Below, piece by piece: positions 15,468-22,650 of a DNA stretch of 23,158 nt. The stretch is from contig JAFGSL010000195.1 of assembly GCA_016934645.1 (NCBI GenBank), positions 1-23,158 on the forward strand, given 5' to 3'. The DNA is from Anaerolineae bacterium. GTDB taxonomy: Bacteria > Chloroflexota > Anaerolineae > B4-G1 > SLSP01. A program made the translations under genes and the position numbers. Under the pieces are notes generated by a model. The model was given only the letters and a program-made list of their open reading frames with translations, was not told the origin of the DNA and ran no database searches. Each line of letters begins with the position of its first letter. The first letter of the stretch is position 1.

Positions 15468-17407
15468 CGCGCCCCCACTTCTCCATACGCAGGAATAACA
15501 ATGACTGTTGCAGCATCGTCCGGGAAACGGCCCATCTCACCAAACGCCGGGAATCGGCCTTCGCCGGTGTAAATACCCACTTGCACTGTATAGGGAGGCG
15601 TAGAACCAGCCGGAAGCCGGATGTAACGCACATCGCGGATTTCATCTCCGGCTCGCCATGCCCAAATCGGCGCAAGACCGTCCAACGCCGGGCCATCCGC
15701 CTGTGTGACCAGCGCACCGCTGCCATCCCGAACATGGACGAAGATTTCGGCCCCCACAGGCCCCGCGGAATGCCATAGCAGCGTCACCGCGCACAAGTCA
15801 GATGCGAGCCATTCCACATTCGTGGTAACAATCTCCGTACCACCCTCATACTGCACCAGTGGAATGTGTGCAGGTACTGTATGAGTAGCCGTCACTGCGC
15901 CGGCTTCACGCAAGGCCAGGGTCATTGTAGTCTCCTCCAGAGACGTTACCCATACAGTCCGCTGCGTGCGCGCAAAGGGATAAATCTCCATCACATCCAG
16001 CCACTCGCCTTCCGGCAGCAGGGCCGGATCGGTCTCCTTGAGCACTGTCCCATATACAACTACATCCATATCGCCCAAAACCTGTCCTCCATTAACAACG
16101 ACAAAGGCAGCTAGATTCGCATACCACGGCACAAAGACCACGCCCTCTTGCGCCAGTGGGTACGTTTTTGTTTGCCAGGTCAGTTGGTAGGGCAAATTGA
16201 CGAAAGCCAGCGGATAATGATCGGCATCTGCGACAACGTCGAGCACCTTTTCATACAAGGGATTCAACATCAGAAACAACGTGCGCTGCTTCGCAATATA
16301 GCTCACGTTTTGAAACACAATGCTCCCTGTCAGAAGATACAGTGCCAGCCAGCGCAAGCGTCGCCAGGATAACCCATCGGCGATTTTGACGATAAGCGTG
16401 GCCCACAGCAACACGGCGCTCGCCGCAGTATACGTGTATAACCTCGGCGCGACGTACAGGGCTGCAAAATCAAAGAACAACGCCGCCGGCAGCGCCGCAC
16501 ATCCCCACCACCACAGCAATTGAGCGAACCACACCGCAAGCCCGTTTTTTCGGGCAAGTATCCCCATGAGGAGGAATATAAGAAAAGCCGAGATGATCAA
16601 CAAAGCAAAATCATGCCATCCCCGGATTCGCACCAGCCATTCCATCAAAGGGCCAACAGGATACAACAGACCGTGCAAAAAGAACATCCCCTTCGGGTAG
16701 AGTTCCGCAAATGTCAGTGGTTGCATACCAGAGAACGGGAGCAGACGCGAGCGCAACGCCACAGCCGCAACAGTAAAGCATACCCCAATACCCACAAACG
16801 CCAACCGCCGTTTGAGACCTTTACGGCCCCAAAACTGAAGCAACACAAAGCCTCCCACAATCGCCCCCGCCATCGCGCCGTTTTCGTGGGCGAAGGGCGC
16901 CAGGGCTGTCAGCAACACGCTCGGAATCCACCAACGTGGGCGAGCAGCCTTTTCAGCCCGCAACGCACAGGCAACCGCGCCCAGCACCAGCACCGTCACA
17001 AACGGATGCACCATTGCCGTGATCCACGGGATGGTTTTGCTCATAAAGGGGAACACCACGTATAACACCGCCGCAACCCCGGCCTGGCGTACGTCCTCTG
17101 TGCACAGCCAACACACCTCACACACCAGCACGGCTCCCAAAAATAACCACACCAGATTGGCCGCGTGCAAAAAGACACGACCGCTCTCTCCAGGCAAAGC
17201 CATCCCGAACTTGTAAATCACGTAGGTCAACGGACGATAATATCCGACCTCCGGCTGAAGCCAGATATCTGACCAGGTGTGCCGCGCCAACCAGGACATA
17301 ACCGGCAGATCATCATAGAATAGGAGTAAGTCGAGGACGTATCCGTAGGCAACCCCAATCAAGAGGACAATGCCAAGGACAATGATGAGCTTTTGACGGT
17401 ATACCAT
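15464..17407 (-). CDS. GT-C-like polytopic membrane protein with C-terminal beta domain
   Basis: Membrane protein of 647 residues from ATG 17405-17407; a GTG one codon earlier is possible. A signal-anchor-like TM at about 5-29 leads to FYDDLPVMSWL, whose paired aspartates just after TM1 resemble the acidic motif of GT-C glycosyltransferases (PMT/ArnT type). GYYRPLTYVIYKFG follows, then about nine more hydrophobic spans to about residue 375. The last 270 residues are soluble; the final part (NVEWLASDLCAVTLLWHS to YTVQVGIYTGEGRF) looks like a beta-sandwich common at the ends of Chloroflexota membrane glycosyltransferase-like proteins. If the fold is right, it would transfer a sugar from a lipid carrier outside the membrane; acceptor and donor are unknown. 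It has its own promoter and probably leaderless translation, and it is coupled to hutI by an ATGA overlap. Confidence 0.65.
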   Translation of the reverse strand: MVYRQKLIIVLGIVLLIGVAYGYVLDLLLFYDDLPVMSWLARHTWSDIWLQPEVGYYRPLTYVIYKFGMALPGESGRVFLHAANLVWLFLGAVLVCEVCWLCTEDVRQAGVAAVLYVVFPFMSKTIPWITAMVHPFVTVLVLGAVACALRAEKAARPRWWIPSVLLTALAPFAHENGAMAGAIVGGFVLLQFWGRKGLKRRLAFVGIGVCFTVAAVALRSRLLPFSGMQPLTFAELYPKGMFFLHGLLYPVGPLMEWLVRIRGWHDFALLIISAFLIFLLMGILARKNGLAVWFAQLLWWWGCAALPAALFFDFAALYVAPRLYTYTAASAVLLWATLIVKIADGLSWRRLRWLALYLLTGSIVFQNVSYIAKQRTLFLMLNPLYEKVLDVVADADHYPLAFVNLPYQLTWQTKTYPLAQEGVVFVPWYANLAAFVVVNGGQVLGDMDVVVYGTVLKETDPALLPEGEWLDVMEIYPFARTQRTVWVTSLEETTMTLALREAGAVTATHTVPAHIPLVQYEGGTEIVTTNVEWLASDLCAVTLLWHSAGPVGAEIFVHVRDGSGALVTQADGPALDGLAPIWAWRAGDEIRDVRYIRLPAGSTPPYTVQVGIYTGEGRFPAFGEMGRFPDDAATVIVIPAYGEVGAR

Positions 17408-17413
17408 CACTCA

Positions 17414-17442
17414 ATTATACACAAAAAGGCCAAGATTGACAT
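17414..17442 (-). promoter_or_regulatory. Promoter of the GT-C-like gene, predicted leaderless start
   Basis: A perfect -10 TATAAT (17414-17419) lies 17 bases from ATGTCA (17437-17442), four of six matches to the -35 consensus. Six bases separate the -10 from ATG 17405-17407, so transcription would begin at or beside the A of the start codon. The -35 box lies inside the terminator hairpin of the upstream gene. Confidence 0.55.
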
Positions 17443-17450
17443 CCTGGCCT
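17423..17450 (-). terminator. Rho-independent terminator of the lytic transglycosylase gene
   Basis: On the minus strand AGGCCAGGAT (17441-17450) pairs with ATCTTGGCCT (17427-17436), a 10-bp stem with one G-U and a 4-base loop, followed by five U including the last stem base. It lies 27 bases after the transglycosylase stop codon. Confidence 0.8.
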
Positions 17451-17477
17451 CGTTACGATCAGAAGGTAAAATGATTT

Positions 17478-19082
17478 TTATGGTGATGGGATGTAAACGC
17501 CCACCGTCACCTCTTCCTCTCCGGAACGTACCGTGACCGTACCTACGAGGTCTTCATAACGGTCAAATTTGAGCTCAAAAAGAGTCGAGCCAAATATGGG
17601 GCCTTTCTCGATATCCACATTCCACGAATAAGTATACTCACAGTTCCCACCATAGCCCTTCGCGTAGATCACGGCTAACCAGCCACCCAACGGACTGCGG
17701 TAGGCCTTCAACGCCCAGGCTTCGGCCCGTAGCGGACCACCATCGCACGCGATGGTCGGTGTAGGCGTGGGAGATGATGTTGCCGTCGGCGAGGGCGTCA
17801 AGGTCGGAATCGGCGTAACCAGCAATAATCTCTGTAGCGAAACAGGAAGGCGCAGATTTTCAGCCTGCGTCCACCCGAGTATTTGACCATCCGATGAACT
17901 GATGTAAAACCAGTCCGGCGTGTCAGGATTGTATCCTACCACTTGCACCGTCGCCCCCGCCGGCAACGTCGTCGAGGGATTCCACCACAACGTGGCTCCT
18001 GGACGTAATTCCGCCCCCTCATCAAGCACCACAGCATTGAGAGCGACGCCGAGTTCGCCACTTGGCGTCGGCGTAGGTGAGGGTGTCGCCGTTGAACCCG
18101 GCAAAGCTGTAGACATAACCGGCGTCGCCTTGGGCGCAGCCGCAGTAGCGGTAGCGGTGGCGGTCGTAGGTGGCGTCGTTGTTGGTCTGGGCGTGGGGGT
18201 CATCGTGGGCAACGCAATAGGCGCCGCGGTCGGTGGCAGCGCCGCCGTAACCTGCTGGGATAAAGGACATCCATCCCATGTATCCTGAGCGACATTGTAC
18301 AGCCAGATGCCTACACTACAGGGCACACCGGTTTCTTCAGGCGCAAAATTAGCGATCACGGAAGTTGGCGATACATTCGGAATAAGAGGCGATCCGTCTG
18401 GAAGAGCGTTCGTTTGGCCAAAATAATAGACATCCGAACGGGCAGAATCTGCCACCCAGATGGGACCATGAATATAGCTGCTTTCTACCGCAAAAAAGGC
18501 TACCCAACGACCACTCACCCCACAGCGGGAAGCAATCGCATGCGCGTAATCGCGGAGGATAGTCGTAGCAAAGGTGCGAGGTCTACGATAGTCTACCTGC
18601 TCCCAACCGGCGTTGTAGGCTGCCAAAACATTGAAAATATCGCCACCGCCCTGTTGGATGATGATCGACAGGGTGCGCGTACCCCAAAAGAGATTAGTCC
18701 CAGGATCCAAGAGGACTTCTTTGGAAGGTCGCCAGGAGAATCCAGACTCCTTAGGCATAATCTGCATCAACCCGACAGAACCGCCCGGCCCTATCGCGTT
18801 AGGATCGCCACGGGACTCGCGCCATATGAGGGAAGCGACAAAGTCAGGATCCAGACTGCGCCGGTTGGCCTCCTGGACGATCAGGGGTTCCCAACGCAAA
18901 ATCTTCGCGCTCCAATAAGATGACAAGACGGGGGTTTCGGAAGATGGCTCGGAGTAGGACACAATCTCCTGCACTGCACGTTTTGGGAAATGAAAAGCCC
19001 CTACCTGTCCAACGAGCAGGCCAGCCAACACGCTACCCACCGCAAGCGCCGTCATCACCTGGCGCTGTAAGGGTTTTTTCAC
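17478..19082 (-). CDS. Secreted lytic transglycosylase (SLT domain) with SH3-like and C-terminal beta domains
   Basis: Exported murein-cleaving enzyme of 534 residues. I start at GTG 19080-19082 (MKKPLQRQ), with AGGAG 8 bases upstream; a GTG one codon earlier is also possible, and an in-frame TTG further up is unlikely. A signal peptide or anchor (about 8-30) is followed by the transglycosylase domain: catalytic E89 in IWRESRGD, GLMQIMP (104-110) and AYNAGW (155-160). A cysteine-containing segment follows (C187, and later SVGIWLYN and CPLSQQ), then a Thr/Pro/Ala linker, an SH3-like domain (ATVQVVGYNPDTPDWFYI), a second Pro/Thr linker and a terminal beta domain. The modular tail probably binds the envelope. 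It has its own strong promoter and terminator, so it is a single-gene unit. Confidence 0.85.
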   Translation of the reverse strand: MKKPLQRQVMTALAVGSVLAGLLVGQVGAFHFPKRAVQEIVSYSEPSSETPVLSSYWSAKILRWEPLIVQEANRRSLDPDFVASLIWRESRGDPNAIGPGGSVGLMQIMPKESGFSWRPSKEVLLDPGTNLFWGTRTLSIIIQQGGGDIFNVLAAYNAGWEQVDYRRPRTFATTILRDYAHAIASRCGVSGRWVAFFAVESSYIHGPIWVADSARSDVYYFGQTNALPDGSPLIPNVSPTSVIANFAPEETGVPCSVGIWLYNVAQDTWDGCPLSQQVTAALPPTAAPIALPTMTPTPRPTTTPPTTATATATAAAPKATPVMSTALPGSTATPSPTPTPSGELGVALNAVVLDEGAELRPGATLWWNPSTTLPAGATVQVVGYNPDTPDWFYISSSDGQILGWTQAENLRLPVSLQRLLLVTPIPTLTPSPTATSSPTPTPTIACDGGPLRAEAWALKAYRSPLGGWLAVIYAKGYGGNCEYTYSWNVDIEKGPIFGSTLFELKFDRYEDLVGTVTVRSGEEEVTVGVYIPSP

Positions 19083-19123
19083 CACACTATCTCCTACCGA
19101 ATTACGCCTCTCCTTGATAATCA

Positions 19124-19204
19124 ACTGATCCGGTCACAAAAGACTAAAGCCATTCCGGTATCTAACAGGCCTGTAAGCATTTAGCAAAATACAACTGGAT
19201 CAGT
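19124..19204 (-). promoter_or_regulatory. Structured 5' leader of the lytic transglycosylase mRNA
   Basis: The predicted transcript begins with ACTGATCC (19197-19204 on the complement), an exact complement of GGATCAGT (19124-19131) close to the ribosome-binding region. The 10-bp palindrome ACAGGCCTGT (19165-19174) sits between the arms. The leader is about 120 bases long, so it could fold into a closed stem with an internal hairpin. I do not recognise a known riboswitch class. Confidence 0.4.
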
Positions 19205-19210
19205 ACCCCG

Positions 19211-19238
19211 ACTATAGAAGATTTCGGTGATTTGTCAA
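19211..19238 (-). promoter_or_regulatory. Strong sigma70-type promoter of the lytic transglycosylase gene
   Basis: A perfect -35 TTGACA (19233-19238) and -10 TATAGT (19211-19216) are separated by 16 bases. The -35 overlaps the stop codon of the SbcD gene (19235-19237). The predicted transcription start is near 19204. Confidence 0.75.
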
Positions 19239-20464
19239 GCTTCCGCATCTTCGGTGAAAATCGACTGTGCTTCGGCTAGGTATGGTGCGATCTCCTCATC
19301 CAGCTTTCCCCTGGACTGCAAGTAACGTTCGAGGAGATGTAGCGGCGTCATCGCATCCGGTTCCAGGCCATCGAGACGGTCGCGGGCGATACGTTCCACA
19401 TCCCGGTTAACCTGCGCGAAGAAAGCATCAGAGAGCAACGGCGATAGATCGGCGTCCCGCAGGCGCGGCTCCTGCTCTGGCGTCATCTGCACGACCAGTC
19501 TGGCAACCGCTTCAGTGAGATCGTGGTTCGCGATGGCGCGCTCAACGGCACGCAACGGGCGAGTCTCGTCGCGTACATCCACGCGGATGGTAACGAAAGG
19601 CCGTGCCGGGACCTCAACGTAGCGCCACGTCACTGCCCCGCGTTGCACTTCAACCCAGCAGAAGCCCTTGGGCTGCTTCTCTTCGCCGAAATCCACCCGC
19701 TCCAGGCTACCCGCGTAAACCACTGGCGGCAGATTCCCGGCATTGAGATCCTGGTGCTGGTGGATATGCCCCAAAGCGACATAGTCCCACACCGCGTCGG
19801 CGAGTGCGGAGACAGGGATCGCCACGTCACGACCAATCATGATATTGCGTTCCGATCCCCAATGCGCGCTATCGACGGAGAAATGCCCAGCCAACACCGC
19901 TGGAATTTTGGGGTCAAGCTGTGCCGCAAAACCTTCAATGAGATTAACAACAGTCTCACTCACAGCATGATCTAGTTCCTCTTGACGCATTTGGCGGAAC
20001 TGCTCGCGAGTAAGCAGACGCTGACGTACCGGATAGGGGATTGCGGCAAGCTGCAACGGACCATGACGCGTGTCGATACGCAGCAGGTCAGGGCGCGCCG
20101 CGACAGTCACGTAGGGTACGTTAAGTGTAGCGAAGATTTCGATGCTCGACGCGCGTTGCTCCATCACCGGCACATCGTGGTTGCCCACAAGGAGCACGGT
20201 GGGTATCTCCGCACGGGAGAGACGACGGATGCGCTGCGCGAATTCACGTTGGTGAGTGGGGTTGGGGCTACGCGTGCGGAAAGCATCCCCGGCGAAAAGC
20301 ACCACATCAGCCTCATGGTCGATAGCGTACTCCACAACCGTGTCCAGGCGTTCCAAAAAATCCGCTACACGCTGGTTAAGCCCCGATTCCGGGTCCATCC
20401 GCCCGTAGTTTTCCATGCCGATGTGCAAATCGGCAAAATGCAAAATGCGAATAGGTTCAGTCAT
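19235..20464 (-). CDS. sbcD: SbcD/Mre11-family DNA repair exonuclease
   Basis: Calcineurin-like metallophosphoesterase of 409 residues, normal length for SbcD. Metal-binding motifs are complete: D12 and H14 in FADLHIG, D60 in LFAGDAF, N95-H96 in VGNHD, H194 in LAGHFSVDS, and H233/H235 in ALGHIHQHQ. The C-terminal part (about 290-409) is the capping and SbcC-binding region and is helical. SbcD normally works with the SMC-like ATPase SbcC to process DNA ends and hairpins, and the two are often adjacent. Here no sbcC follows; the next gene downstream is a transglycosylase with its own promoter. GAGG ends 5 bases before the ATG. It lies 35 bases after the WD40 membrane protein gene, suggesting cotranscription. 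Some distant homologues of this family act without SbcC. Confidence 0.88.
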   Translation of the reverse strand: MTEPIRILHFADLHIGMENYGRMDPESGLNQRVADFLERLDTVVEYAIDHEADVVLFAGDAFRTRSPNPTHQREFAQRIRRLSRAEIPTVLLVGNHDVPVMEQRASSIEIFATLNVPYVTVAARPDLLRIDTRHGPLQLAAIPYPVRQRLLTREQFRQMRQEELDHAVSETVVNLIEGFAAQLDPKIPAVLAGHFSVDSAHWGSERNIMIGRDVAIPVSALADAVWDYVALGHIHQHQDLNAGNLPPVVYAGSLERVDFGEEKQPKGFCWVEVQRGAVTWRYVEVPARPFVTIRVDVRDETRPLRAVERAIANHDLTEAVARLVVQMTPEQEPRLRDADLSPLLSDAFFAQVNRDVERIARDRLDGLEPDAMTPLHLLERYLQSRGKLDEEIAPYLAEAQSIFTEDAEA

Positions 20465-20499
20465 AAAGGCCTCAGGGAAATTAGAGATAGAGATTAGAT

Positions 20500-22545
20500 T
20501 TACGGCAGGTCAAGGATGCCCCAGACGCAGATTTCGCCGCTGGCGGTACCGATCAATGCAGCGCCGGAGGCGTCCAATGCAATCGCTGTGATAACCTCAT
20601 CCGTGACCTTTAGGCGATGCAAGGTCAAGTTTGCGTCTGCAAAAAGCAGGTCGCCTGTCGTCGTCCCGCCCAGAACAAGGTTGTCCGTCCACAGCAGCGC
20701 CGAAAGCGCACCATCGAGCGCCGGTCTCCGCTGGCGCACTTTTGTCCCCTGCGCCACGTCCCAAACGATCCACTGCCCGGCCTCATCCACCGACAGGGCA
20801 TAATCGTCCTGTGGCGCGAAGGCGATGAAGCGCACCGCCGCGCTGTGGCCTTCGAGCGTGGCGAGTTCCACACCCTCTGCCAAATCCCATAAGCGCACCA
20901 CGCCATCGGTAGCGCCCGAAAGTGCACGCGGTAGCGAGGGATGCGCCGCCAACGCCGTCACAGGACTCTCCGGCGCAGGTAGGAGCCACACAAGCCCGCC
21001 CGACTCCGGCTTCACGACCCATAGATAGCCGTTCTCCAAACCTAGAACAAGCTGCCGTTCCCCGTCAACGTAAGCTGCCGTTTGAATACGCGAAAACGTC
21101 GAGACACGGCTAAACAACAGCCGCCTCCACGATGGGAACGCATAGACGTAAAGGTTCTGTCCTTGCGCCACGGCGATTTGCTCGCCGGAATCGGACAGCG
21201 CAAATACCACAAGTTGTGATGCAGCAGCGATAGGCGCGTTGGCGACCCGCGCTACTTGTGCGAGCGCCGGGAAGCTGTGGCGCGACGTGATCGCAGATTG
21301 CAGAGCACGCACCTCACCACCGGCAGCATCCAGCGCCAGGATTGGCTCCGGTGCAACTTGGGAACAGCCGAGCAATCTGGCATCCATCGCAAACGGGCCG
21401 GACGGCGTCGGCGCGGGCGTTCCAGCGGCAACGGGCCAGTAGTAGGGCGTAGGCGTCAACGTCGGTGTGCTGGTGAAGGTGGGCCAGGGCGTAGGCGTGG
21501 CTCCGACGTCCAGCGCCGGGCGCACCGTGGTTAGCGGGGCGAATACAGATACAGGATAGAATTGCGCGACGCCCCACAGCACCCCAAGAACACCTGCCAC
21601 CGTAACAATTTTGGCAGGCAACCCTTCGAAGATCAACACAAACCACGTTAAACCGAGTGCCAGTGCCAGCATTCCCCCGATCAGGAAGGTTGGCCCTATA
21701 ACGCGCAGCAGGGCAAACCACGATGTTGCAAACAACTCAACCGTCGCACTCGAGAAAGGCTGGCCGAATACGGCGCGAATATCGGGCGGCGGAAATCGTT
21801 CCAACATCGCCAACACCCCGACCACGCCGACGAACAATCCTGACGTAAGCAATGGAACGCTTATGCAGACCCAGCGCTTACGCTCAGGCACAATCAGAGT
21901 GGCGAAGAGGGCCGGCGCCAATGCCAGAAGTGGCGCGTACCATATCCATTGCAACCACGGTTGCGGTCCAGGCCATGTGGCGACAAAGTCCGTTTCAGCT
22001 CCGGCGAACACTGCAATAAAGTCGCTGACAAAATCCTGCCACCACGCCTGCTGTTGCTGGCCCACGGCAGAATGTGCGCCGGGATCAAGGGGAATGCAGT
22101 ACGGCGGGTCGGCCTCCTCGCAAGACGGCAGCGCACGCCACAGCCAATCACGCACCAACTCACCCTGCGCGCCGGTGAGATACTGTTCTACGTCCGGCAG
22201 CAGGCGCTCCGGTGGCGGCGCTTCACCGAGTGCGTAGGCTGTCCATGCCGGCCCCAGGCGCATCACGACAGTTTCGACGTCCACGGTCGCCAACGCGACA
22301 TCGAAAAGCGCGCGCAGCGTTTCCGGCTCGCGAGAAATCCACGGTGACCACAGCTCGGCGGGAATCTGACGCGGCAAATCTACAGCCAGCGCAGCACTCG
22401 CCTGCGTCACGAAGTTACTTTCACGCAACCAGCGCTGGTAAAAGACCGGGCTTAAGAACACGTAACGCGCCAGCCACGTCGCCAGTCCAAAGACGCCTAC
22501 CAAAGACGCGAGCAAACACAAGATTAGCGCGATACGCAGTTTCAT
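20500..22545 (-). CDS. Five-TM membrane protein with extracytoplasmic WD40-like propeller
   Basis: 681 residues, not recognised as a named family. TM1 spans about 5-27. An extracytoplasmic helical region (28-198) follows, then TM2 (199-219), a basic cytoplasmic loop (PERKRW), TM3 (226-247), TM4 (277-303) and TM5 (about 310-335). A Thr/Pro linker (350-383) leads to a beta-propeller region (about 400-681) with WD40 features such as TDGVVRLWDLAEGVELATLEGHSAAV and GQWIVWDVAQG. The positive-inside rule places the propeller outside the membrane, where it may bind a ligand or protein. The start ATG 22543-22545 has no Shine-Dalgarno; it abuts a heptamer repeat and overlaps the stop of a short open frame. 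It lies between dcd and sbcD without functional connection to either. Confidence 0.7.
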   Translation of the reverse strand: MKLRIALILCLLASLVGVFGLATWLARYVFLSPVFYQRWLRESNFVTQASAALAVDLPRQIPAELWSPWISREPETLRALFDVALATVDVETVVMRLGPAWTAYALGEAPPPERLLPDVEQYLTGAQGELVRDWLWRALPSCEEADPPYCIPLDPGAHSAVGQQQQAWWQDFVSDFIAVFAGAETDFVATWPGPQPWLQWIWYAPLLALAPALFATLIVPERKRWVCISVPLLTSGLFVGVVGVLAMLERFPPPDIRAVFGQPFSSATVELFATSWFALLRVIGPTFLIGGMLALALGLTWFVLIFEGLPAKIVTVAGVLGVLWGVAQFYPVSVFAPLTTVRPALDVGATPTPWPTFTSTPTLTPTPYYWPVAAGTPAPTPSGPFAMDARLLGCSQVAPEPILALDAAGGEVRALQSAITSRHSFPALAQVARVANAPIAAASQLVVFALSDSGEQIAVAQGQNLYVYAFPSWRRLLFSRVSTFSRIQTAAYVDGERQLVLGLENGYLWVVKPESGGLVWLLPAPESPVTALAAHPSLPRALSGATDGVVRLWDLAEGVELATLEGHSAAVRFIAFAPQDDYALSVDEAGQWIVWDVAQGTKVRQRRPALDGALSALLWTDNLVLGGTTTGDLLFADANLTLHRLKVTDEVITAIALDASGAALIGTASGEICVWGILDLP

Positions 22546-22598
22546 AGTGAATAGTGAATAGAGAATGGAGAATGGAGAATGGAGAATGGAGAATGCAT
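22542..22598 (-). CDS. Possible 18-codon leader ORF built from heptamer repeats
   Basis: An ATG at 22596-22598 opens a frame of 18 codons (HSPFSIL-HSPFSI-type 7-residue period) ending in TGA 22542-22544. The TGA overlaps the ATG of the WD40 membrane protein as ATGA. GGGAG lies only 2 bases before the leader ATG, closer than ideal. Since the downstream gene has no Shine-Dalgarno of its own, ribosomes finishing the leader could re-initiate there. Equally it may be a chance product of the repeat. Confidence 0.3.
   Translation of the reverse strand: MHSPFSILHSPFSIHYSL
22546..22597. repeat. Heptanucleotide tandem repeat GAATGGA/GAATAGT
   Basis: Seven contiguous 7-base units run from 22549 to 22597: GAATAGT, GAATAGA, four GAATGGA and GAATGCA. 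The pattern seems to continue as a partial unit into the start codon of the WD40 protein gene. The four identical central units imply recent slippage. Such heptameric repeats (STRR-like) are known from filamentous cyanobacteria. Confidence 0.9.
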
Positions 22599-22620
22599 TA
22601 CTCCCACCGTTACACTCCCT

Positions 22621-22648
22621 TACTCCATACTACCTACTCCATACTTCC
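22621..22648. repeat. Tandem 14-mer TACTCCATACTACC / TACTCCATACTTCC
   Basis: Two 14-base copies (22621-22634, 22635-22648) differ at one base and are themselves made of heptamer-like ACTCCAT/ACTNCCT units. They lie 3 bases from the dcd stop codon and, with the GAATGGA units, fill the dcd-WD40 spacer. An imperfect palindrome around AATGCATT with GGAG/CTCC flanks (22590-22606) joins the two blocks. Confidence 0.8.
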
Positions 22649-22650
22649 TA

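Noticed and set aside
18110..18235. Tandem DNA repeat in the transglycosylase gene
   Set aside because: This is coding low complexity for a Thr/Pro/Ala linker, common in secreted Chloroflexota proteins, without a regular DNA period.
19083..19124. TTG at 19124 as start of the lytic transglycosylase
   Set aside because: The extra 14 residues are charged and unlike a signal peptide, and they include the AGGAG used by the later GTG.
22546..22648. CRISPR array
   Set aside because: Units are 7 and 14 bases long and directly adjacent, with no unique spacers and no cas genes.
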